A program made the translations under genes and the position numbers. Below are positions 53,278 through 63,035 of a stretch of 64,000 nt of DNA, piece after piece; the first letter of the stretch is position 1; each line of letters begins with the position of its first letter. The notes under the pieces were generated by a model. That model was not told the DNA's origin. It ran no database searches and saw nothing but the letters and a program-made list of their open reading frames with translations. This stretch comes from Lachnospiraceae bacterium (GTDB lineage: Bacteria; Bacillota; Clostridia; Lachnospirales; Lachnospiraceae), in assembly GCA_022767285.1 (NCBI GenBank), contig JALENY010000010.1, forward strand, positions 62,001 to 126,000, written 5' to 3'.

Positions 53278-54633
53278 ATGCAAAAGAATCTGACAAACGG
53301 AAATATTACAAAATCTCTGTTCTTATTTGCGATTCCAATGATTTTAGGGAACCTGCTGCAGCAGACTTATAATATTGCGGATACACTTATTGTCGGACGC
53401 TTTATCGGAACCCATGCGCTGGCAGCCGTGGGTTCTTCTTTTTCGCTGATGACATTTTTGACCTCAATTTTTCTCGGACTATGCATGGGCAGCGGTACGG
53501 TGTTTTCGATTCGTTTCGGACAGGGGGAAACGGAGAAAATGCGGGAGGATGTTTTTGTATCCTTTGTGTTGATCGCCGGGATTACATTGACGCTGAATAT
53601 CGTCGTATTTTTGCTTCTGGATCCGATTCTTCACTTACTGCAGATCCCCGGAGAGGTGTATGCTATGATGAAGGACTATCTTATGGTGATCTTTTGGGGT
53701 ATCCCTGCAGTTTTCCTTTATAATTATTTTGCATCCCTGCTGCGGGCACTGGGCAATTCTGCCGTACCGTTGGTGTTCCTTGGAATATCGGTTGTGCTGA
53801 ATATCAGCTTTGATTTGCTGTTTGTAATCGGCTTTCAGTGGGGAATCAAAGGGGCAGCAGCAGCTACGGTTTTGTCACAATATGTTTCCGGTGTCGGAAT
53901 CGGTATTTTTGCAATGATAAAATATCCATATATATGGCCGAATCGTGCTCATATGCGTGTGCGGAAAGGTGTATTGGGAGAAATCTGTCATTTTTCTTTA
54001 CTGACCTGTGTCCAGCAGTCGGTGATGAATCTGGGCATTCTGATGGTACAGGGAATTGTCAACAGCTTCGGCACGGCTGTGATGGCTGCTTTTGCAGCGG
54101 CGGTAAAAATCGATTCTTTTGCGTACATGCCGGTGCAGGATTTCGGAAATGCTTTTTCCACCTTTATTGCCCAGAATCACGGAGCGGGGAAAACGGAGCG
54201 GATCCGGCTGGGCGTAAAAAGTGCAGTGCTGACAGCGATGGGATTTTCTGCTGCTGTGTCTGTTGTGGTGTTCCTGTTTACTGAGCCGCTTATGATGATT
54301 TTTGTCTCGGCGAAGGAAACGAAGATTTTACAGATCGGTGTGCAGTATTTGCGGATTGAGGGAAGCTTTTATTTCGGAATCGGTCTTTTATTTCTGCTGT
54401 ATGGATATTACCGGGCGGTGGAAAAACCGGGAATGTCGGTGGTGTTGACCGGCGTATCCCTGGGACTGCGGGTATTGCTGGCTTATGTATTGTCATCCAA
54501 TCCGGCTTTGGGTGTCATCGGCATTTGGGTCTCTGTACCCATCGGGTGGATACTGGCAGATCTGACCGGTGCGGTTTATTATTTTTACCTGAAGAAGAAG
54601 GAGAGCGGATGTGGAAGGATCAGACAGAGTTAA
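53278..54633 (+). CDS. MATE family efflux transporter
   Basis: A 451-residue drug or metabolite antiporter with twelve membrane segments in two pseudo-symmetric halves. MATE hallmarks are IPMILGNLLQQTYNIADTLIVGRF near the N-terminus (about 20-42) and AFAAAVKIDSFAYMPVQDFGNAFSTFIAQNHGAG in the second half. Substrate unknown. AAGGAAATC lies before the ATG. The next gene starts inside its 3' end (23-base overlap), suggesting one transcript. Confidence 0.94.
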   Translation: MQKNLTNGNITKSLFLFAIPMILGNLLQQTYNIADTLIVGRFIGTHALAAVGSSFSLMTFLTSIFLGLCMGSGTVFSIRFGQGETEKMREDVFVSFVLIAGITLTLNIVVFLLLDPILHLLQIPGEVYAMMKDYLMVIFWGIPAVFLYNYFASLLRALGNSAVPLVFLGISVVLNISFDLLFVIGFQWGIKGAAAATVLSQYVSGVGIGIFAMIKYPYIWPNRAHMRVRKGVLGEICHFSLLTCVQQSVMNLGILMVQGIVNSFGTAVMAAFAAAVKIDSFAYMPVQDFGNAFSTFIAQNHGAGKTERIRLGVKSAVLTAMGFSAAVSVVVFLFTEPLMMIFVSAKETKILQIGVQYLRIEGSFYFGIGLLFLLYGYYRAVEKPGMSVVLTGVSLGLRVLLAYVLSSNPALGVIGIWVSVPIGWILADLTGAVYYFYLKKKESGCGRIRQS

Positions 54634-55390
54634 AAAAACGGCACATGCCGGAAAAGAACGATACTTTTTGTTGGATGGATTCCGGGGACTTGCCATTGTA
54701 AACATGATTGCATTCCATTTTTTGTTTGATTATTATGTAATATTCGGACGCAATGTGAATTGGTGGAAACTGCCGGGTGTGCGCGTCTGGCAGAATTATA
54801 TCTGCATGAGCTTTATTTTGTTGTCAGGCTTTGTGTGGAAATGGGGAAGAAAGTCGAACTTGAAAAGAGGAATTTTCCTGAACGTATGCGGCCTGGTGAT
54901 ATCGCTGGTTACATATATTGCCGTTCCGGACTCGGCAGTCTGGTTTGGTATCCTGAATTTCATCGGGTGTGCGGTGCTGATTTTGATACCGCTCGATAAG
55001 GTATTGAAGAAAGTGCCGGTCTTGCCTGGAATTTTGGCGTGCCTGCTGTTGTTTGTGCTGTTTTATGATGCACAACACGGCTACATTAGTTTCGTAACGA
55101 TAAAAATAAGTGAACTGCCTCGGGTTCTGTACGACATAAAGGTGCTGGCACCTCTGGGTTTCCCGGGTCCCGGGTTTTCTTCGGGGGACTATTTCCCGAT
55201 CATTCCATGGATTTTTCTCTATATTACCGGATACGAGCTGGTATCTGTTTTTGAGAGGCATGAGTCGTGGAAACAGGCGGCGAAGCGAAAGATTCCGGTT
55301 CTTTCCTGGATGGGACAGAAGAGTATCTGGATTTATCTGATTCATCAACCGCTGTGTATGGCGATATGTATGCTGCTTTTTAATAAGTAG
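54611..55390 (+). CDS. DUF1624/HGSNAT-like membrane protein
   Basis: A 259-residue membrane protein with about seven hydrophobic segments and an N-terminal LDGFRGLAIVNMIAFHFLFDY motif (about 22-42), like the DUF1624 or heparan-alpha-glucosaminide acetyltransferase-type family. Relatives move acyl groups across the membrane. SIWIYLIHQPLCMAI at the C-terminus is typical. The start is GTG at 54611, inside the MATE gene, six bases after AAGGAGAG; the overlap suggests translational coupling. Function in this organism is unknown. Confidence 0.82.
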   Translation: MEGSDRVKKTAHAGKERYFLLDGFRGLAIVNMIAFHFLFDYYVIFGRNVNWWKLPGVRVWQNYICMSFILLSGFVWKWGRKSNLKRGIFLNVCGLVISLVTYIAVPDSAVWFGILNFIGCAVLILIPLDKVLKKVPVLPGILACLLLFVLFYDAQHGYISFVTIKISELPRVLYDIKVLAPLGFPGPGFSSGDYFPIIPWIFLYITGYELVSVFERHESWKQAAKRKIPVLSWMGQKSIWIYLIHQPLCMAICMLLFNK

Positions 55391-55478
55391 CCGGATGAAG
55401 GAAATGCTTTAGATTGATTCTGACGCATTTGCATCAGACCGAAATGTCTGTGATTCAAGCTGGCGAATAATCAACTTA

Positions 55479-55526
55479 GTAAGCCGCCTGTCCGGATCAG
55501 GGAACAGGCGGCTTACTTACTTTTTA
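55479..55526 (+). terminator. Terminator of the MATE-DUF1624 transcript
   Basis: GTAAGCCGCCTGT (55479-55491) and ACAGGCGGCTTAC (55504-55516) form a perfect 13-bp stem, followed by a T-run. From the other side the seven T at 55530-55536 (minus strand) may help end the tRNA-Leu transcript. Confidence 0.92.
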
Positions 55527-55538
55527 AATAAAAAAAGA

Positions 55539-55622
55539 TGCAGGAGATGGGACTTGAACCCACACGATCTTGCGACCACAGGCACCTGAAGCCTGCGCGT
55601 CTGCCAATTCCGCCACTCCTGC
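55539..55622 (-). tRNA. tRNA-Leu (CAG)
   Basis: Read on the minus strand: acceptor GCAGGAG/CTCCTGC, a class II variable arm, anticodon loop TTCAGGT giving anticodon CAG, T loop GGGTTCAAGTCCC, discriminator A. No CCA is encoded; a T-run follows immediately. Confidence 0.97.
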
Positions 55623-55652
55623 ATTTCGTCGTTTATCTTGCCGACGCATATT

Positions 55653-55681
55653 ATAATATCAAGTTTCTACGCAGATGTCAA
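55653..55681 (-). promoter_or_regulatory. Promoter of tRNA-Leu
   Basis: On the minus strand, TTGACA (55681-55676) and TATTAT (55658-55653) with a 17-base spacer, about 30 bases before the tRNA. Confidence 0.85.
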
Positions 55682-55748
55682 CACTTTTTTTTACAATTTT
55701 TTTTATTTGTACACAAATTTATTTTGAACCTTTTCCGGAGAGAAATTG

Positions 55749-55777
55749 TTGAAAACTGATAGATTTTGTGTTAGACT
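55749..55777 (+). promoter_or_regulatory. Promoter of carA-carB
   Basis: TTGAAA (55749-55754) and TAGACT (55772-55777) with a 17-base spacer, 38 bases before carA. I see no PyrR-type attenuator in this short leader. Confidence 0.6.
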
Positions 55778-55814
55778 TTTGACAGTTTAAGGCAGAAAGG
55801 AAGCAGGTGACAGT

Positions 55815-56891
55815 ATGAAAGCGTTTCTTATATTGGAAGATGGTACGGTTTTTGAAGGGACCAGCATTGGGGCGGCAAAAGAAGTGATCAGTGAAATCGT
55901 ATTTAATACGTCAATGACCGGATATCTGGAAGTCCTGACTGATCCGTCCTACGCAGGGCAGGCAGTCTGTATGACTTATCCGTTAATTGGCAATTATGGA
56001 ATTTGCTATGAAGACCAGGAATCGTTAAAACCCTGGCCGGATGGTTATATTGTTCGCGAATTATCCCGACTTCCCAGTAACTTCCGTTCGGAAGATACCA
56101 TACAGCATTTCTTAGAAATTCATGACATTCCGGGCATTGCCGGAATTGACACTCGTGCGTTGACACAGATTCTCCGTGAAAAAGGTACTATGAATGGTAT
56201 GATTACCACAGATGAAAACTATAATATAGAAGAAATTTTACCGAAGCTGAAAGCATATACGACCGGAAAAGTAGTTGAAAAGGTAACCTGTAAAGAAAAG
56301 TATGTGCTGCCGGGTGACGGTCCGAAAGTGGCGCTGATGGATTTCGGAGCAAAACGTAATATTGCCAGATCTCTGAATCAGAGGGACTGTCAGGTGACGG
56401 TATATCCCGCATGGACAACGGCGGAGGAGATCCTTTCAGACAGGCCGGACGGCATCATGCTCTCAAACGGACCGGGAGATCCGAAGGAATGTTCGGAGAT
56501 TATCAAGGAGATCAAAAAACTGTATGATTCCGATGTGCCGATTTTTGCAATCTGCCTGGGTCATCAGCTTATGGCTCTGGCCACCGGTGCGGATACGCAT
56601 AAAATGAAGTACGGTCATCGCGGCGGAAATCATCCGGTAAAAGATCTGATGGGAAACAATCGGGTATATATTTCCTCTCAGAACCATGGTTATGTGGTGG
56701 ATATGGAAAAACTTGACCCGGAGGTGGCGGTGCCTGCTTTTGTAAATGTAAATGACGGTACCAACGAGGGCCTAAGCTATGTGGGCAAAAATATTTTTAC
56801 CGTGCAGTTCCATCCGGAAGCATGCCCGGGACCCCAGGACTCCAGCTACTTATTTGACCGCTTTATGGATATGATGGGAGGGAATCAATAA
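55815..56891 (+). CDS. carA: Carbamoyl phosphate synthase small subunit
   Basis: CarA hydrolyses glutamine and passes ammonia to CarB. The 358-residue protein has the N-terminal domain (ILEDGTVFEGTSIGA, NTSMTGYLEVLTDPSY) and a class I glutamine amidotransferase with the catalytic Cys247 in FAICLGHQL and the His-Pro-Glu near the end (FHPEACPGP). Its stop overlaps the carB start by one base. Carbamoyl phosphate feeds pyrimidines and arginine; carbamate kinase lies two genes downstream. Confidence 0.97.
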   Translation: MKAFLILEDGTVFEGTSIGAAKEVISEIVFNTSMTGYLEVLTDPSYAGQAVCMTYPLIGNYGICYEDQESLKPWPDGYIVRELSRLPSNFRSEDTIQHFLEIHDIPGIAGIDTRALTQILREKGTMNGMITTDENYNIEEILPKLKAYTTGKVVEKVTCKEKYVLPGDGPKVALMDFGAKRNIARSLNQRDCQVTVYPAWTTAEEILSDRPDGIMLSNGPGDPKECSEIIKEIKKLYDSDVPIFAICLGHQLMALATGADTHKMKYGHRGGNHPVKDLMGNNRVYISSQNHGYVVDMEKLDPEVAVPAFVNVNDGTNEGLSYVGKNIFTVQFHPEACPGPQDSSYLFDRFMDMMGGNQ

Positions 56892-59800
56892 TGCCAAAGA
56901 ATCCGGATATTAAAAAAGTATTAGTGATCGGTTCGGGACCAATTGTCATAGGACAGGCAGCAGAGTTTGACTATGCCGGAACTCAGGCATGCCGTTCCCT
57001 GAAAGAAGAGGGAATCGAGGTTGTGCTTCTTAACTCCAATCCGGCTACGATCATGACGGACAAAGACATTGCAGACAAGGTCTATATCGAACCGCTGACA
57101 GTGGAAGTGGTGGAACAGCTGATCCTGAAGGAAAAACCGGACAGCGTTCTCCCCACTCTGGGCGGTCAGGCCGGCCTGAATCTGGCTATGGAACTGGAAG
57201 ACAGAGGCTTTTTGAGGGAACATAATGTACGTTTGATCGGTACCACCTCCGAGACCATTAAAAAGGCGGAAGACCGTCTGGAATTTAAAAAGACTATGGA
57301 AAAGATCGGAGAGCCCATTGCGGCATCTCTGGTGGTGGAAAATGTAGAGGATGGTATTGCATTTACCAATACGATCGGCTATCCGGTGGTACTTCGCCCG
57401 GCTTATACCCTGGGCGGAAGCGGCGGCGGTATTGCCCACAATGAAGAAGAACTGGTGGAGATCCTGCAGAACGGTCTGCGTCTCTCTCGTGTGGGACAGG
57501 TCCTGGTGGAACGCTGCATCGCAGGCTGGAAAGAGATCGAGTATGAAGTAATGCGTGACTCAAACGGAAACTGTATTACCGTATGTAATATGGAAAACAT
57601 CGACCCGGTGGGCGTGCATACCGGTGACAGTATTGTAGTGGCACCTTCTCAGACTTTGGGAGACAAAGAGTACCAGATGCTGCGTACTTCTGCGCTGAAT
57701 ATTATCAGCGAATTGAATATTACCGGAGGATGTAACGTACAGTATGCTCTTCATCCGGAAAGTTTTGAATACTGCGTAATCGAGGTAAATCCACGTGTAA
57801 GCCGTTCATCCGCACTGGCCTCCAAAGCTACCGGTTACCCGATTGCGAAGGTCGCCGCAAAGATCGCACTGGGGTACACCCTGGATGAAATCCCGAATGC
57901 CATAACAAAGAAGACCTACGCAAGCTTTGAACCTATGCTGGACTACTGTGTTGTGAAAATGCCGCGTCTTCCCTTTGATAAATTCATTGGTGCAAAACGT
58001 ACCCTGACCACTCAGATGAAAGCTACAGGTGAGGTCATGAGTATCTGCACCAACTTTGAAGGAGCGCTGATGAAAGCCATCCGTTCCCTGGAACAGCATG
58101 TTGACAGCCTGATGTCTTATGATTTTTCCCATCTTGGCCGTGAGGAACTGCTGGATGAATTGAGAACTGTGGATGACATGCGTATTTGGCGTATTGCAGA
58201 AGCCATTCGTCAGGGCATTTCCTATGAAGAGATTCATGATATCACGAAGATTGACATATGGTTTATTGATAAGATCGCCATTCTTGTGGAGATGGAGCAG
58301 GCCCTTAAAACGCAGGAACTGTCAGAAGATCTTTTACGAGAAGCAAAACGCCTGGAATTCCCGGATTACATCATTGCAGATCTCACCGGAAAAACGGAAG
58401 AAGAAGTGAAAAAGATGCGTCTCGAAGCCGGAATCGTGGCTGCCTACAAGATGGTAGATACCTGTGCGGCTGAGTTCGAGGCACATACACCCTACTATTA
58501 TTCCGTATATGGCGGTGTAAATGAAGCAAAAGCCACCAGCGGACGCAAAAAAGTCCTGGTTCTCGGCTCCGGCCCCATCCGAATCGGCCAGGGTATTGAG
58601 TTTGATTTCTGTTCCGTACACTGTACCTGGGCATTCTCAAAGGAAGGCTATGAGACCATTATCATCAACAACAACCCGGAAACGGTAAGTACGGACTTTG
58701 ATATTGCGGATAAACTGTATTTTGAACCGCTGACACCGGAAGATGTGGAAAACATCGTAAATATTGAAAAACCGGACGGAGCGGTGGTGCAGTTCGGCGG
58801 CCAGACCGCCATCAAGCTGACGGAAGCCCTGATCAAAATGGGTGTAAAAATCCTCGGAACCTCTGCAGAGAACGTAGATGCGGCGGAAGACCGCGAGCTC
58901 TTTGACGGTATTCTGGAACAGTGCGGTATCCCGAGACCAAAGGGAGATACCGTATACACCGCCGAGGAAGCAAAAGAAGTGGCCAACCGTCTGGGCTATC
59001 CGGTTCTGGTTCGCCCCTCCTATGTCCTTGGCGGCCAGGGCATGCAGATTGCCATCAACGACGAAGATGTGGAGCAGTACATCGGAATCATTAACCGTAT
59101 TGCTCAGGATCATCCGATTCTGGTTGACAAGTATCTGGTTGGTAAGGAAATCGAGGTCGATGCCGTATGCGATGGGGAGGATATCCTTATTCCGGGCATT
59201 ATGGAACATATCGAGCGCGCCGGCATCCATTCCGGTGACAGTATTTCCGTTTACCCGGCACAGACCATCAGTCAGAAAGCAAAAGACACCATAGAAGATT
59301 ACACGGAAAAACTGGCCCGTGCCCTGCATGTAGTGGGAATGATCAATATTCAGTTCATTGTCTGTGACGATGAAGTGTTTGTCATCGAAGTAAATCCCCG
59401 CTCCAGCCGTACGGTTCCCTACATCAGCAAAGTGACCGGCATTCCGATTGTACCCCTTGCTACAAAAGTAATTCTCGGTTATAAGATCAAAGATCTGGGT
59501 TATACGCCGGGCCTGCAGCCGGAGGCAAAACATTTCGCTATCAAGATGCCGGTATTCTCCTTTGAGAAGATCCGCGGTGCCGATATCAGTCTGGGACCGG
59601 AAATGAAATCAACCGGAGAATGTCTCGGTGTAGCAGAAACTTTCAACGAGGCGCTGTACAAAGCGTTCCTTGGAGCCGGAATCAACCTGCCCAGATACAA
59701 AAACATGATTATTACCGTAAAAGATGAAGATAAACCGGAAATCGTGGATATAGCAAGAAGATTTTCCGCTATCGGTTACCGTATTTTTGCCACGAGAAGC

Positions 59801-60088
59801 ACTGCAAAGTACTTAAATGAGCACGGAGTTAAGGCGGTTCGTACAAACAAGATCGAGCAGCCGTCACCGAACCTGATGGACCTGATCCTCGGCCATGAGA
59901 TTGATCTGGTCATTGACACTCCGTCCCAGGGTGTGGAACATGCAAAAGACGGTTTCCTGATCCGCCGGAATGCCATTGAGACCGGCGTGAATGTACTGAC
60001 TGCCCTGGATACGGCAAAGGCACTGATCACCAGTCTGGAAGATACGGATCTTCATAATCTGACTCTGATTGATATAGCAAAAATATAA
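56891..60088 (+). CDS. carB: Carbamoyl phosphate synthase large subunit
   Basis: CarB makes carbamoyl phosphate from bicarbonate, ammonia and two ATP. The 1,065-residue protein shows the two homologous halves, each with an ATP-grasp domain: VLVIGSGPIVIGQAAEFDYAGTQ and PAYTLGGSGGG in the first, VLVLGSGPIRIGQGIEFDFCS and RPSYVLGGQGMQIA in the second, plus the MGS-type allosteric domain at the C-terminus. One-base overlap with carA. Confidence 0.98.
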   Translation: MPKNPDIKKVLVIGSGPIVIGQAAEFDYAGTQACRSLKEEGIEVVLLNSNPATIMTDKDIADKVYIEPLTVEVVEQLILKEKPDSVLPTLGGQAGLNLAMELEDRGFLREHNVRLIGTTSETIKKAEDRLEFKKTMEKIGEPIAASLVVENVEDGIAFTNTIGYPVVLRPAYTLGGSGGGIAHNEEELVEILQNGLRLSRVGQVLVERCIAGWKEIEYEVMRDSNGNCITVCNMENIDPVGVHTGDSIVVAPSQTLGDKEYQMLRTSALNIISELNITGGCNVQYALHPESFEYCVIEVNPRVSRSSALASKATGYPIAKVAAKIALGYTLDEIPNAITKKTYASFEPMLDYCVVKMPRLPFDKFIGAKRTLTTQMKATGEVMSICTNFEGALMKAIRSLEQHVDSLMSYDFSHLGREELLDELRTVDDMRIWRIAEAIRQGISYEEIHDITKIDIWFIDKIAILVEMEQALKTQELSEDLLREAKRLEFPDYIIADLTGKTEEEVKKMRLEAGIVAAYKMVDTCAAEFEAHTPYYYSVYGGVNEAKATSGRKKVLVLGSGPIRIGQGIEFDFCSVHCTWAFSKEGYETIIINNNPETVSTDFDIADKLYFEPLTPEDVENIVNIEKPDGAVVQFGGQTAIKLTEALIKMGVKILGTSAENVDAAEDRELFDGILEQCGIPRPKGDTVYTAEEAKEVANRLGYPVLVRPSYVLGGQGMQIAINDEDVEQYIGIINRIAQDHPILVDKYLVGKEIEVDAVCDGEDILIPGIMEHIERAGIHSGDSISVYPAQTISQKAKDTIEDYTEKLARALHVVGMINIQFIVCDDEVFVIEVNPRSSRTVPYISKVTGIPIVPLATKVILGYKIKDLGYTPGLQPEAKHFAIKMPVFSFEKIRGADISLGPEMKSTGECLGVAETFNEALYKAFLGAGINLPRYKNMIITVKDEDKPEIVDIARRFSAIGYRIFATRSTAKYLNEHGVKAVRTNKIEQPSPNLMDLILGHEIDLVIDTPSQGVEHAKDGFLIRRNAIETGVNVLTALDTAKALITSLEDTDLHNLTLIDIAKI

Positions 60089-60097
60089 GGAGTGCGT

Positions 60098-60946
60098 ATG
60101 TTAGAATTTTTGAAAGTAATTCTCCTCGGTATTGTGGAGGGAATTACCGAGTGGCTGCCCATCAGCAGCACCGGACACATGATTTTGCTGGATGAGTTCA
60201 TCAAACTGGATGTCTCTTCGGAATTCTGGGAGATGTTCAAATACGTTATTCAGCTCGGCGCGATTTTGGCAGTCGTTGTCTTATACTGGCATAAGATATG
60301 GCCTTTTAAAAACGATAAAAGCCAGTCGGGGTTCGTGGAACGCTATGTAAAAATGGATAAAATCATGCTGTGGCTGAAAATTCTGGTTTCCTGCCTGCCT
60401 GCGATTATCGTTGGCCTGCCCCTGGACGATCTGATTGAGGAAAAACTGTCCGGGTATATGGTGGTAGCTCTGATGCTGATTTTATATGGTGTGCTGTTTA
60501 TTGTGATTGAAAATTATAATAAACACAGAAGACCGAAGGTCCGCAGGCTGTCGGATATCACCTGGTCCATGGCAGCTGTCATCGGTGTGTTCCAGCTGTT
60601 GGCCATGATTCCCGGCACATCCCGTTCCGGAGCCACCATCATCGGAGGTATCTTAATCGGATTGTCCAGAAAAATAGCGGCTGAGTACACATTTTTCCTG
60701 GCCATTCCGGTTATGTTCGGCGTGAGCTTTATCAAGATCATCAAGTTTGGGCTTTCGTTTACGGCCTATGAAGCGGCAATTCTGATCGTGGGCATGATCG
60801 TAGCGTTTGTGGTCTCGATCCTTGCGATCAAATTCCTTATGGGATACATCAAAAAGCACGATTTCAAAGTGTTTGGATGGTATCGCATTGCCCTTGGTAT
60901 TCTTGTACTGATTTATTTTGTATGTAAAAATATATTTTTGGCATAA
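60098..60946 (+). CDS. uppP: Undecaprenyl-diphosphatase UppP
   Basis: UppP (BacA) recycles the lipid carrier of cell-wall synthesis by dephosphorylating undecaprenyl pyrophosphate at the membrane. The 282-residue protein has several membrane segments, the GIVEGITEWLPISSTGHMIL signature near the N-terminus and PGTSRSGATIIGG in the second half. Start at ATG 60098 was preferred to the GTG at 60092, which overlaps the AAGGAG site. It lies 9 bases after carB, so it probably is cotranscribed with carAB. Its overproduction is known to raise bacitracin resistance in other bacteria. Confidence 0.95.
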   Translation: MLEFLKVILLGIVEGITEWLPISSTGHMILLDEFIKLDVSSEFWEMFKYVIQLGAILAVVVLYWHKIWPFKNDKSQSGFVERYVKMDKIMLWLKILVSCLPAIIVGLPLDDLIEEKLSGYMVVALMLILYGVLFIVIENYNKHRRPKVRRLSDITWSMAAVIGVFQLLAMIPGTSRSGATIIGGILIGLSRKIAAEYTFFLAIPVMFGVSFIKIIKFGLSFTAYEAAILIVGMIVAFVVSILAIKFLMGYIKKHDFKVFGWYRIALGILVLIYFVCKNIFLA

Positions 60947-61084
60947 AACAGCATTTCGTGAATAATTGTACCGGATAACTCGTCTGCTTCTCCGATTCGA
61001 TCGGTTGAAAATAACAGGCACGATGGAATGTTATTTGGTTAAGGCTGCACGAAGCCAGCTTTCAGAAAGAAAAGAGGTAGACAG

Positions 61085-62014
61085 ATGGAGAAAAAAAGAG
61101 TTATGGTAGCACTCGGACACAGAGCACTGGGTACTACTTTGCCGGAACAGAAAAAAGCGACCAAAGAGGCAGCAAAGGCCATCGCAGATCTGGTGGAGGC
61201 AGGGGCAAAAGTTGCCATCACACACAGCAATGCACCCCAGGTGGGCATGATCCATACCGCTATGAATGAATTCGGGAAGTCACATCCGAACTATACAACA
61301 GCCCCCATGTCAGTTTGTTCTGCCATGAGTCAGGGATACATCGGATATGATCTGCAGAATGCCATCCGCGCAGAATTGATCACCAGAGGTATCTATAAGC
61401 CGGTTGCAACAGTTCTGACTCAGGTGAAAGTAGATCCCTACGATGAAGCTTTCTATGAGCCGATTAAGGTGATTGGCCGTTATCTGACCGAGGAGGAGGC
61501 AGAGGAAGAAGAGAAAAAAGGTAATTTTGTCGTAAAAGAGGAAAAAGGCTATCGTCGTATAGTTGCTGCACCGAAGCCGATGGAAATCATTGAGATGGAT
61601 TCTATCAAAGCGCTGTTCGATGCAGGTCACGTGGTCATCGCATGCGGGGGCGGCGGAATTCCGGTACTGGAGCAGGGGGTAGACCTTCGCGGTGCCAGCG
61701 CCGTCATTGAAAAAGACCTGGTCAGCGGACTGATGGCCAAGGAATTGAATGCGGATGTGCTGATGATTCTTACCAGCGTAGACCAGGTTTCCTTGAATTA
61801 CAGATCTGCAAATGAAAAAATGATCGGTGCCATTACGGTAGAGGAAGCGAAACAGTATATGGAAGAAGACCATTTTGAGCAGGGTTCCATGCTGCCCAAA
61901 TTTGAAGCCGCCATTGATTTTCTTAAAGACGGCGAGAACAGGATGGCAGTTATTACTTCCATCCCAAGGGCGAAGGCCGGCTATCTGGAGAAGAGCGGCA
62001 CGATCATTAAGTAG
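61085..62014 (+). CDS. arcC: Carbamate kinase
   Basis: Carbamate kinase interconverts carbamoyl phosphate plus ADP with carbamate plus ATP, usually in the catabolic direction. The 309-residue protein shows the amino-acid-kinase fold: HSNAPQVGMI, VIACGGGGIPVLEQG, AVIEKDLVSGLMAKELNADVLMILTSVDQV and GSMLPKFEAAIDFL. No arginine deiminase or ornithine carbamoyltransferase is adjacent, and the gene follows carAB and uppP. It has AGAGGTAGACAG before the ATG and a large terminator after. Confidence 0.95.
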   Translation: MEKKRVMVALGHRALGTTLPEQKKATKEAAKAIADLVEAGAKVAITHSNAPQVGMIHTAMNEFGKSHPNYTTAPMSVCSAMSQGYIGYDLQNAIRAELITRGIYKPVATVLTQVKVDPYDEAFYEPIKVIGRYLTEEEAEEEEKKGNFVVKEEKGYRRIVAAPKPMEIIEMDSIKALFDAGHVVIACGGGGIPVLEQGVDLRGASAVIEKDLVSGLMAKELNADVLMILTSVDQVSLNYRSANEKMIGAITVEEAKQYMEEDHFEQGSMLPKFEAAIDFLKDGENRMAVITSIPRAKAGYLEKSGTIIK

Positions 62015-62060
62015 TGATGAAAGAGACCGACTCAGCATAGAATACCATCTTTCGGAAAAG

Positions 62061-62121
62061 AACAGTCTTACAGAAATGAATGCTTATAAAAACGCATCAT
62101 ATTTCTGTGAGGCTGTTTTTG
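62061..62121 (+). terminator. Terminator of carbamate kinase
   Basis: A long imperfect stem (AACAGTCTTACAGAAAT with ATTTCTGTGAGGCTGTT) with a T-run at 62116-62120. Confidence 0.85.
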
Positions 62122-62324
62122 GTTATATTGGAAAACACGTTCCATGATACAAAACGTTCCTTGTGGATCGGATTGCGGAGGATACGAAGAGTAAAAATAC
62201 AATAATTGCAGAGAAAGGATATGTTTTCTTTCTCATTAACGCTGTCCTTGCATGTTGGAACAGAATGCCTTAAAATAAAGGTAACGAAAAAGGATGAATG
62301 AGAATATCCGGGGGAGATACATCT
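62122..62324. other. Intergenic region before the two-component genes
   Basis: About 200 bases without a gene. GGGGGAGA at 62310-62316 is the ribosome binding site of the response regulator. No inverted repeat that would mark a LytTR binding site stands out. Confidence 0.4.
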
Positions 62325-63035
62325 ATGATAAGAATTGCTGTTGTGGAAGATGATAAAGAATATCGAAAAGTTCTTGACGAATATTTAAAGCAATACGAAA
62401 AGGAGAGCGGTACCAAAATCCGGATTCAGTATTTTGAGGATGGCGAAGACATTGTGGAAGATTATTCCGGCGATTTTGATATCATTCTGATGGATATTGA
62501 GATGCAGTTTATGGACGGTATGACGGCTGCTGAGAAAATCCGCAGTATGGATGAAGAAGTGGTAATTATTTTTATCACAAACATGCCCGGATATGCCACA
62601 AGCGGATACAAAGTGGAAGCGCTTGATTATGTTCTGAAACCTGTATCGTATTATGCATTTTCACAGAGAATCGCAAGGGCGGTTTCCCGTATGAAAAAGC
62701 GGGCCAGAAAATTTGTATCGATACCCATGAAGGGCGGCATGCGCAGAATGGATGTTTCGCGGATCTGTTATGTTGAAGTATTCGATCATGATCTGATCTA
62801 CCATACTCTGGACGGCAATCTGCAAACAAAAGGAGCGCTCAAAGATGTGGAACAGACCCTTTCTGATCTGAATTTTTTCCGGTGCAGCAAGGGATTTCTT
62901 GTAAATATGGAGCACGTGGAAGGCATTCAGGACAATGATGCTATTGTGGCGGGGGATCGGATAAGAATCAGCAGAACCCTGAAAAAGAACTTTCTGAACA
63001 GTCTGAATGATTACATGAATGAGGTGAGTAAATGA
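62325..63035 (+). CDS. LytTR family response regulator
   Basis: A 236-residue regulator with an N-terminal receiver domain (phosphoacceptor Asp57 in IILMDIEMQFMDG, the Lys in YVLKPVSY) and a C-terminal LytTR DNA-binding domain (about 130-236: VFDHDLIYHTLDGN, FFRCSKGFLVNMEHV). This AgrA/VirR type binds direct repeats in promoters, often of bacteriocin, virulence or quorum genes. ATG at 62325 follows GGGGGAGA by eight bases. The kinase gene overlaps its stop by four bases. Confidence 0.94.
   Translation: MIRIAVVEDDKEYRKVLDEYLKQYEKESGTKIRIQYFEDGEDIVEDYSGDFDIILMDIEMQFMDGMTAAEKIRSMDEEVVIIFITNMPGYATSGYKVEALDYVLKPVSYYAFSQRIARAVSRMKKRARKFVSIPMKGGMRRMDVSRICYVEVFDHDLIYHTLDGNLQTKGALKDVEQTLSDLNFFRCSKGFLVNMEHVEGIQDNDAIVAGDRIRISRTLKKNFLNSLNDYMNEVSK

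Noticed and set aside
55623-55814. PyrR-type attenuator ahead of carA
   Set aside because: The leader after the promoter is under 40 bases and has neither the PyrR-binding loop nor a terminator.
58637-59533. 298-codon minus-strand frame inside carB
   Set aside because: Antisense shadow of a strongly conserved gene, without ribosome site or family match.
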